Positions 27,882-34,382 of a DNA stretch of 44,600 bases are shown piece after piece. This DNA comes from Tissierellia bacterium (lineage in GTDB: Bacteria; Bacillota; Clostridia; Tissierellales; Tissierellaceae). Every line of letters starts with the position of its first letter. Within the stretch, counting starts at the first letter, position 1. Where the stretch lies: positions 1-44,600 of the forward strand of contig JAAYHU010000062.1 in the NCBI GenBank assembly GCA_012735245.1, in the 5' to 3' direction. The notes under the pieces are model-generated. The model did no database searches and was not told the DNA's origin. It was given only the letters and a program-made list of their open reading frames with translations. The translations under genes and the position numbers were made by a program.

Positions 27882-28424
27882 ATGAAAGAACTTGAAGTAA
27901 AAGTGTTAAATATAGACATATTGAAAATGGAAGACAAATTAAAAAGTTTAGGTGCAAAACTCATAGAAAAAGAACTTCAAGTAAATACATTAATCGATAC
28001 AGGGGATAGTTTTATTGAAAAAGAACTTAACTCTTATATGAGGATTAGAGAAACTAAATCTCTCCTAACTGGCAAGACAAAATTAACATTGACTATGAAG
28101 AAGAATATTAACAGGGACGGCCTAAGGGAAAATATAGAGATTAGCACTGAGATATCCAATAAGGAAGCCATGTTAGACATATTAAAATCCCTAGGATATA
28201 TAGTAAAGGAAGAAGGGACTAAGGAGAGGATTTCCTATGAATTAGATGGGATAAGATTTGATTTAGACAAGTGGGATGAAAAAACCTATCCTTATCCCTA
28301 TATGGAAATTGAAGTTAATGATGAAGTCGAACTTCAAAAGATAGTTAATATACTAGATATTCCAAAGGAGGATATATCGACAAAGTCTATTGTAGAACTT
28401 AGGCGGGAAGCAAATCTAATGTAA
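27882..28424 (+). CDS. CYTH-domain protein (class IV adenylate cyclase / triphosphatase-like)
   Basis: 180 residues. The N-terminal KELEVKVL is the ExExK motif of the CYTH triphosphate tunnel. Alternating basic and acidic strands follow (YMRIRE, KLTLTMKK, IRFDLDKWDE, YMEIEVND), as expected for a tunnel that binds a triphosphate with metal ions. Members include adenylate cyclases, thiamine triphosphatases and polyphosphatases; which applies here cannot be told. The start lies 13 bases after the nagB stop behind GGAGCAGG, so it is probably the last gene of the operon. Confidence 0.85.
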   Translation: MKELEVKVLNIDILKMEDKLKSLGAKLIEKELQVNTLIDTGDSFIEKELNSYMRIRETKSLLTGKTKLTLTMKKNINRDGLRENIEISTEISNKEAMLDILKSLGYIVKEEGTKERISYELDGIRFDLDKWDEKTYPYPYMEIEVNDEVELQKIVNILDIPKEDISTKSIVELRREANLM

Positions 28425-28426
28425 CA

Positions 28427-28482
28427 AAAACCTCCCTATTAGAATAATATGTATTAATCTAAAATAGGGAGGTTTTCTTATG
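28427..28482 (+). terminator. Strong hairpin between the CYTH gene and a small ORF, covering the small ORF's ribosome binding site
   Basis: AAAACCTCCCTATT (28427-28440) pairs perfectly with 28463-28476 over a 22-base loop. The 3' arm contains GGGAGG, seven bases before the ATG at 28480. A short T-rich tail (TTTTCTT) follows, so it may act as terminator, translational switch, or both. Confidence 0.7.
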
Positions 28483-28647
28483 TTAAGTGGTTTCTTCGGT
28501 GGAGATAATTTTGAAATATTAATACTACTTTTCCTGATACTCTTATTGTTGGGGGACAAAGATAAAAAAGGAGGAAAAGGCTTCTTTGGCGATGATAGTA
28601 TAATATGGCTACTTATATTGTTCCTCTTTTTAGGAGATATTTTCTAA
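28480..28647 (+). CDS. Small hydrophobic protein with two membrane segments
   Basis: 55 residues, beginning MLSGFFGGDN. Two hydrophobic stretches (FEILILLFLILLLLG and SIIWLLILFLFLGDIF) are separated by a charged, glycine-rich GDKDKKGGKGFFGDD linker. The two halves look like an internal repeat (FFGGD + hydrophobic, FFGDD + hydrophobic). The protein resembles the second small protein at 31557-31760. GGGAGG precedes the ATG by seven bases, and a terminator follows at once. Small proteins of this kind in spore-forming Clostridia are often coat or membrane components; that role is a guess. Confidence 0.62.
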   Translation: MLSGFFGGDNFEILILLFLILLLLGDKDKKGGKGFFGDDSIIWLLILFLFLGDIF

Positions 28648-28676
28648 ACAGCAGAAAACCTGCTGTTTTTTTATTA
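28646..28676 (+). terminator. Rho-independent terminator after the small hydrophobic ORF
   Basis: AAACAGCAG (28646-28654), a 5-base loop and CTGCTGTTT (28660-28668), followed by TTTT. It overlaps the stop codon. Confidence 0.85.
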
Positions 28677-28732
28677 AAAGAAGAACTATAATAGTGTATA
28701 ATAGAAGAAAGTCAAAAAGAGGAGGGGTTTTT

Positions 28733-30124
28733 TTGCTAAGTCAAAAACTAATAGAAAATGTCTTGCATGCTGCCTTATCTAAGGGAGGAGATTTTGCAGA
28801 GATTTTCGTTGAGGACAAATTAAGCACCAGAATAAGGCTAGTAGGAGGACTAATCGAAAATAATATATCAGGTAGGGATTATGGTGTTGGCATAAGGATT
28901 TTTGACAAATTAAATTGCATCTACGCTTATACCAATGATTCTTCTGAAGAAAATTTAATTAAGGTAGCAAAGGAAGCAGCTGCTGCTTTAAAATCTGCTC
29001 CTATGGACCTAACTCTAAATTTCTTGAAGGGAAATGATAGAGATATAAATCCTATAAAGATAATTCCTTCAACAGTGGACAAGAAAAATAAAGTAGGTTT
29101 AATGAAAAGGGCTTATGAAGTTGCCAAAAATTACGATCCCAGTATAACTCAGGTAATAGTTAACTATTTAGATGAAGATCAAAAAGTACTGATAGCCAAT
29201 ACAGAAGGAGTTTTAGCCGAGGACAGGAGGGTAAGGACTAGGTTTAGTGTAGCTTCTGTTGCAGCAAAAAATGGAGAAATGCAAGAGGGCTTTTATGGTC
29301 CAGGTGCTTCCATGGGCTTTGAATTCTTTGATAAGATAGACGTTGAAGAAGTTGCTAGGGAAGCTTCTAGAATTGCAAAGACCATGATAGATGCAGACTA
29401 CTGCCCTTCAGGTGTAATGCCTGTAATTATGGACAATGAATTTGGTGGAGTATTATTCCATGAAGCCTGTGGCCATGGCTTGGAAGCAGCCTTTGTATCT
29501 AAGGGTACCTCAGTATTTGCCAATAAGCTAGGCCAGCTAGTTGCCTCCCCCTTGGTAACAGCCATTGATGATGGAACAATACCAAATGGATGGGGAAGTA
29601 CAAACATAGATGATGAGGGTACTCCTACACAGAAAAACATCCTCATAGAAAATGGAATCTTAAAGTCATATTTAATAGATAAATTAAATGGTAGAAGAAT
29701 GGGAATGGAATCTACAGGTTCAGGTAGGAGGCAATCCTATAAATTTGCACCTACTTCTAGAATGAACAATACCTATATAGCAGCAGGGGATTCTAGCCTA
29801 GAAGAAATAATAGCCAATACTGAATGGGGCCTATATGCTAAGAAACTAGGGGGAGGTTCTGTAAATCCAGCCACTGGAGACTTTAACTTTGCCGTTATGG
29901 AAGGATATTTAGTAGAGAATGGAAAGATAGTAAAGCCAGTTAGAGGGGCTACCCTCATAGGCAATGGGCTAAAGGTATTGGAATTAATAGATATGGTAGG
30001 AAGAGAATTAGACTTAGGACAAGGGATGTGTGGCGCAGAAAGCGGTTCCATACCTGCCAATGTAGGACAACCACCCCTTAGGATAAAATCCTTAACAGTT
30101 GGTGGAAGAAAGGAGGATAAATAA
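28733..30124 (+). CDS. tldD: TldD family metalloprotease
   Basis: 463 residues from the TTG at 28733, which follows GAGGAGGGG; a GTG at 28694 is in frame but unsupported. The catalytic zinc motif is HEACGH (H243, E244, H248), in the setting LFHEACGHGLEAAF that defines TldD. With TldE it forms a heterodimer that degrades unfolded or short peptides and, in several bacteria, matures modified peptides such as microcins. The partner gene starts at the last base of the TldD stop, and its ribosome binding site AAGGAGGA lies in the 3' end of this gene. Confidence 0.95.
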   Translation: MLSQKLIENVLHAALSKGGDFAEIFVEDKLSTRIRLVGGLIENNISGRDYGVGIRIFDKLNCIYAYTNDSSEENLIKVAKEAAAALKSAPMDLTLNFLKGNDRDINPIKIIPSTVDKKNKVGLMKRAYEVAKNYDPSITQVIVNYLDEDQKVLIANTEGVLAEDRRVRTRFSVASVAAKNGEMQEGFYGPGASMGFEFFDKIDVEEVAREASRIAKTMIDADYCPSGVMPVIMDNEFGGVLFHEACGHGLEAAFVSKGTSVFANKLGQLVASPLVTAIDDGTIPNGWGSTNIDDEGTPTQKNILIENGILKSYLIDKLNGRRMGMESTGSGRRQSYKFAPTSRMNNTYIAAGDSSLEEIIANTEWGLYAKKLGGGSVNPATGDFNFAVMEGYLVENGKIVKPVRGATLIGNGLKVLELIDMVGRELDLGQGMCGAESGSIPANVGQPPLRIKSLTVGGRKEDK

Positions 30125-31473
30125 TGGATTATAGGCAGTTGTCCCAGGAAATATTGAATAGGGGAAAAGAAAAATTTCAAGACCTAGAAGTCTTCATTCA
30201 AAATAGCAAGGAAATTGAAATTCGTGTATTCAAAGGAGAAGTTGACAAGTATGGTATTTCTGAATCAGGAGGCCTGTCTTTAAGGGGGATATCCAATGAA
30301 AAAATGGGATATTCCTATACAGAAAAGCTAGATGAAAGTTCCATTGACATGTTAATAGATGAAGCCTATGAAAATAGCAAGTATATAGATTCTCCTGACA
30401 AGGAAATCATCTTTGAAGGCTCTGATGAATACCAAGAGGTCAAAATAAAACCGGGTAATCTAACCAGTATACCAGCAGAGGAAAAAATCCAATTTTTACT
30501 GGATTTAGAAAGGGAAGCCTTAGGAATGGATAAAAGGGTTTCCTCCATCCAAATGTGTGCTTACCAAGAGTTTCAAAGTGAAAGATATATTATGAATACT
30601 AAGGGAGTAGACTTATCTGACAATAATTCTGGGGCCTTTGTATATATTTCAGTTATCGTGAAGGATGGAGAAGATACAAAGACCGGTCTAAGCTATAGAA
30701 TTTTCAATGACTTTAATGAAATAGACTATAAGGAAATGGCAAAGGAAGCCGTAGAAGAAGGACTTTCCCTCTTAGGAGCAAGTCCAATAGAAAGCGGTAG
30801 TTATCCTATTGTATTCAAAAATACAGTATTTTCAGATATTTTATCTGCCTTTGGCAGCATATTCTCTGCAGACCAAGTTCAAAAAGGCCTATCTCTACTT
30901 AAGGACAAAATAGGAAAGGAAATTGCCTGTGATTTATTAACAGTAGTTGAAGATCCTTTCTTAGCCAATGGCTTTTATTCAAGGTCCTTTGATGATGAAG
31001 GTCATAAGACCATGTATAAAAAGATTATAGATAAGGGAGTATTAAAGACCTACTTATACAACTTAAAAACAGCTAAGAAAGATGGAGTTGAATCGACTGG
31101 AAATGGAAGTAGAGGTTCATACAAATCACCCATTTCAATAGGTCCTACAAATGTATATGTTGAAAAGGGAGATAAAAGCTTAGAAGAACTAATTTCTAGT
31201 ATTGATAAAGGCCTTTATATAATTAATGTGGAAGGCTTACACTCTGGTTTAAATGAAGTATCTGGAGATTACTCCTTATCAGCCTATGGATATGAAATAG
31301 AAGATGGAAAGATTAAAAGACCAGTAAATCAAATAACTATAGCTGGAAATTTCTTTGAAACCTTAATGGACATAGAAGCCATAGGAAATGACTTGGAATT
31401 TAGCATGCCCATGTTTGGATATGTAGGCTCTCCATCAATAAAGGTAAAGAAATTGTCCATATCAGGGGAATAA
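30124..31473 (+). CDS. pmbA: TldE/PmbA family protein (partner of TldD)
   Basis: 449 residues, normal length. Family blocks include ESGGLSLRGI near residue 45, ESTGNGSRGSYKSPISIGPTN and LNEVSGDYSLSAYGYEIE near the C-terminus. It lacks the HExxxH zinc motif, as TldE/PmbA proteins do, and is the non-catalytic half of the TldD/TldE protease. It overlaps tldD by one base (TAATG), so coupled translation and 1:1 assembly are likely. No modified-peptide biosynthesis enzyme is visible nearby, so the substrate is open. Confidence 0.95.
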   Translation: MDYRQLSQEILNRGKEKFQDLEVFIQNSKEIEIRVFKGEVDKYGISESGGLSLRGISNEKMGYSYTEKLDESSIDMLIDEAYENSKYIDSPDKEIIFEGSDEYQEVKIKPGNLTSIPAEEKIQFLLDLEREALGMDKRVSSIQMCAYQEFQSERYIMNTKGVDLSDNNSGAFVYISVIVKDGEDTKTGLSYRIFNDFNEIDYKEMAKEAVEEGLSLLGASPIESGSYPIVFKNTVFSDILSAFGSIFSADQVQKGLSLLKDKIGKEIACDLLTVVEDPFLANGFYSRSFDDEGHKTMYKKIIDKGVLKTYLYNLKTAKKDGVESTGNGSRGSYKSPISIGPTNVYVEKGDKSLEELISSIDKGLYIINVEGLHSGLNEVSGDYSLSAYGYEIEDGKIKRPVNQITIAGNFFETLMDIEAIGNDLEFSMPMFGYVGSPSIKVKKLSISGE

Positions 31474-31556
31474 ATATATTTTTTGGAAAAAGAGTAACCA
31501 CTTATATGCTTTCCTCATAAAATACAGTGAGGAATAAATATAAGGGGGTTATTTGA

Positions 31557-31760
31557 ATGGCTGAAGAATTAGGAGTAAGAAAAGACCGTAGAGGTATATT
31601 TGGAAATTTTGGCAACGATGAATCACTACTATTCTTCTTCTTACTATTAGTTGTTCTATTTGGCAATTCATGCTGGTTTAATGAAAGAGCAGATGATTCA
31701 TTATTATTCTTCTTCCTATTACTTGTAATACTATTTACAGGGGAAGGCTTTTGCTTCTAA
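31557..31760 (+). CDS. Small protein with two repeated hydrophobic segments
   Basis: 67 residues. A charged N-terminus (MAEELGVRKDRR) is followed by two near-identical units: NDESLLFFFLLLVVLFG and ADDSLLFFFLLLVILFT, separated by NSCWFNER. This aspartate-serine-leucine-phenylalanine repeat occurs in small proteins of many spore-forming Clostridia that I recall as unannotated or coat-related; I cannot confirm a function. Hydrophobic length suits a membrane hairpin. The ATG follows AAGGGGG. The gene is flanked by the TldE gene and a terminator. Confidence 0.72.
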   Translation: MAEELGVRKDRRGIFGNFGNDESLLFFFLLLVVLFGNSCWFNERADDSLLFFFLLLVILFTGEGFCF

Positions 31761-31787
31761 ATATACCTAATAAATAAATAATCTATG

Positions 31788-31818
31788 AAAAAATCCCGTA
31801 AACCGGGATTTTTTTCTT
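31788..31818 (+). terminator. Rho-independent terminator after the repeated small protein
   Basis: AAAAAATCCCG (31788-31798), a 5-base loop and CGGGATTTTTT (31804-31814), then more T. Confidence 0.88.
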
Positions 31819-31890
31819 TTCTAAGGGTAAAATATTCAATAATCAACAGAAATGTTACAAATATTTAATAAAAATATATTAATTAGTATG

Positions 31891-31916
31891 GCACAATTAA
31901 AATAATGTGCTATAAT
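31891..31916 (+). promoter_or_regulatory. PEP synthase promoter region with an imperfect palindrome beside the -10
   Basis: TATAAT at 31911-31916 is a perfect -10 about 33 bases before the start codon. Immediately upstream, 31891-31910 reads GCACAATTAAAATAATGTGC, a 20-base imperfect palindrome with GCACA/TGTGC ends. No good -35 was found, which fits a promoter dependent on a DNA-binding regulator. The operator role is inference. Confidence 0.4.
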
Positions 31917-31948
31917 ATATAATATAAATTGTATAGGAGGTTATACTA

Positions 31949-34294
31949 ATGTCTAGTTACAAATACATCAAATGGTTTAACGAAATCAATAAAGAGGATA
32001 TTCCAATAGTAGGAGGAAAAGGTGCCAACCTAGGTGAACTAACTCAAAAAGGACTGGATGTTCCACCTGGATTTTGTGTAACTGCAGAAGCATATAATTA
32101 TTTTATTAACTATGCTGAATTAGATGAAGTAATAAGAGAACTAATTAGTGGCCTAGACGAAGAAGATTCTACAATGTTACAAAATGTAAGTAAAGCAATT
32201 CAAGATAAAATAAACGAAGGTAAAATTCCAGAGGATTTAAAAAATGAAATCATAGAAGCTTATAAAGATTTAAGTAATAAAATAGGCTTAGAAGATCCAG
32301 AAGTGGCAGTAAGAAGCTCTGCTACAGCAGAGGATTTGCCAGAAGCCTCCTTTGCAGGTCAACAGGATACTTATTTGCACATAAGCGGGGATGAAGAACT
32401 AATTAAGTATGTTAGAAGATGTTGGGCATCTCTTTGGACCGCTAGAGCCATATATTATAGAGTAAAACAAGACTTTAACCACTTTGAAGTTTCTTTATCT
32501 GTTGTAGTTCAAAAGATGGTAAACAGCGGCAAATCAGGAGTTATGTTTACAGCCAATCCCATAAACAACAATACCGATGAAATAATGATAAATGCTTCCT
32601 GGGGCTTAGGAGAAGCAGTTGTATCAGGTACTGTAACTCCAGACGAGTACTTAATCAATAAAAAGACAGGGGAAGTAATAGAAAAGCATATTGCAGAAAA
32701 AAATATTATGATTGTAAAGAAAAAGGATGGAGTAGGTACTGAAGAAGTAAAAGTGGCTGATTATATAGGAGAAGAAAAGATTAAGGAACAATGTTTATCT
32801 GATGAAGAAATAAGGGTCTTAGTAGATTACGGTTTAAAGATTGAAGAATTATATGGTTCCCACCAGGATATAGAATGGGGATTTGATAAAGACACTAAGA
32901 AATTATATATATTGCAATCAAGACCAATAACTACATTAAAAGGAGATGTGAAAATGGGTGAAGTTAAGGAAAATAAAGAATTAAAAATGTTAGTTAGAGG
33001 ATTACCAGCTTCTCCTGGCATCGGCAGAGGAAAGGTAAGGAATATTAAGGATATATCTGAAATAGATAGGGTTCAAGAAGGGGATATCCTAGTAACTGTA
33101 ATGACAAACCCTGATATGGTGCCAGCCATGAGAAAGGCTGCAGCGGTAGTTACTGACGACGGTGGAAGAACTTGCCATGCTGCCATAGTATCAAGGGAAT
33201 TAGGTATTCCTTGTATAGTAGGGGCTAAAAATGCCAGCCAAGTTTTAGTAGAAGGCTTAGAAATTACAGTAGATGCTAGCCGAGGAGTAGTCTATGAAGG
33301 CTTTGTATTGGAAGAAGAGGAAAAGGAAGAAAAAACTTCAGTTGGCTTCAGTGAAGAAATGCTCCATCAATTGGCTCCAATAACTGCTACAAAGATATAC
33401 ATGAATCTTGGAGAACCTTCTATAATAGGCAGATATAAACATCTACCTTTTGATGGAATTGGCCTTATGAGAACTGAATTCATATTTACAAATATGGTGG
33501 GTGCACACCCAATGTACCTAGTAAAAACTGGCCAAGGGCAACTGTTAATAGATAAGATGGCAGAGGGAATTCAAATAGTAGCTGGAGAAATATATCCAAG
33601 ACCTGTTGTCGTTAGGTTGTCAGACTTTAGAACCAATGAGTTTAGAGGTTTAAAAGGCGGAGATGAAGTAGAACCAATAGAAGCTAACCCAATGATCGGT
33701 TGGAGAGGAGTTTCCAGATATATTTCACCAGAATACGAGGAAGGATTTAGATTAGAATGTAGGGCCCTAAGAAAAGTAAGGGAAGAATTTGGATTAACAA
33801 ATGTTTATGCCATGTTACCCTTTGTGAGGACTACCTGGGAGTTAAAAAGGGTAAAGGAGATAATGGCAGAAGAAGGCTTAGTTCAAGATAGGAACTTTAA
33901 AATTTGGATAATGGCAGAAGTACCCTCAGTAGTATTTGAAGCAGAAGAATTTGCTCAAATGGTTGATGGATTTAGTATAGGAAGTAACGATCTTACTCAA
34001 TTAGTTATGGGAGCAGACAGGGACTCTGGAATATTAAATAACATGGGATATTTCGATGAGAGAAATGAAGCAGTTAAAAGGGCCATATCTATATTAATCA
34101 AGGCAGCCCATAAATATGGAAAGACTATCTCCATCTGTGGTCAGGGACCATCACAATATCCAGAGTTTGCAGAGTTCCTTGTAGAAGAAGGAATAGACAG
34201 CATAAGCGTAAACCCAGATACAGTTGCATATACTAGAAGGCTAGTAGCTTCAGTAGAACAAAAAATTATGTTAAGAAAGCTTAGAAATATCTAG
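31949..34294 (+). CDS. ppsA: Phosphoenolpyruvate synthase (pyruvate, water dikinase)
   Basis: 781 residues, slightly shorter than the ~790-870 of most PEP synthases. It converts pyruvate, ATP and water to PEP, AMP and phosphate. The N-terminal ATP-grasp domain (1-~330) has IVGGKGANLGEL and AVRSSATAEDLPEASFAGQQ. The swivelling domain has the phospho-carrier His410 in GGRTCHAAIVSREL. The C-terminal TIM-barrel (~460-775) has GIGLMRTEF and FSIGSNDLTQL for PEP/pyruvate and metal binding. TAGGAGG lies eight bases before the ATG. In an amino-acid fermenter it would feed pyruvate into gluconeogenesis. Confidence 0.93.
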   Translation: MSSYKYIKWFNEINKEDIPIVGGKGANLGELTQKGLDVPPGFCVTAEAYNYFINYAELDEVIRELISGLDEEDSTMLQNVSKAIQDKINEGKIPEDLKNEIIEAYKDLSNKIGLEDPEVAVRSSATAEDLPEASFAGQQDTYLHISGDEELIKYVRRCWASLWTARAIYYRVKQDFNHFEVSLSVVVQKMVNSGKSGVMFTANPINNNTDEIMINASWGLGEAVVSGTVTPDEYLINKKTGEVIEKHIAEKNIMIVKKKDGVGTEEVKVADYIGEEKIKEQCLSDEEIRVLVDYGLKIEELYGSHQDIEWGFDKDTKKLYILQSRPITTLKGDVKMGEVKENKELKMLVRGLPASPGIGRGKVRNIKDISEIDRVQEGDILVTVMTNPDMVPAMRKAAAVVTDDGGRTCHAAIVSRELGIPCIVGAKNASQVLVEGLEITVDASRGVVYEGFVLEEEEKEEKTSVGFSEEMLHQLAPITATKIYMNLGEPSIIGRYKHLPFDGIGLMRTEFIFTNMVGAHPMYLVKTGQGQLLIDKMAEGIQIVAGEIYPRPVVVRLSDFRTNEFRGLKGGDEVEPIEANPMIGWRGVSRYISPEYEEGFRLECRALRKVREEFGLTNVYAMLPFVRTTWELKRVKEIMAEEGLVQDRNFKIWIMAEVPSVVFEAEEFAQMVDGFSIGSNDLTQLVMGADRDSGILNNMGYFDERNEAVKRAISILIKAAHKYGKTISICGQGPSQYPEFAEFLVEEGIDSISVNPDTVAYTRRLVASVEQKIMLRKLRNI

Positions 34295-34323
34295 AAAAAG
34301 GCAAGTTTCTTGCTTTTTTTTTT
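34295..34323 (+). terminator. Rho-independent terminator after ppsA
   Basis: AAAAAGGCAAG (34295-34305), a 3-base loop and CTTGCTTTTTT (34309-34319), followed by more T. Confidence 0.85.
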
Positions 34324-34382
34324 ATATGCAAACTGGATAAGTTATAGTATAATATCATTATCATTGGGCATCGAGGTGGAAC

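Noticed and set aside
31887-31912. Sigma-54-type promoter suggested by TGGCAC before ppsA
   Set aside because: The GG and GC elements are too far apart for the -24/-12 spacing; a sigma-A -10 fits better.
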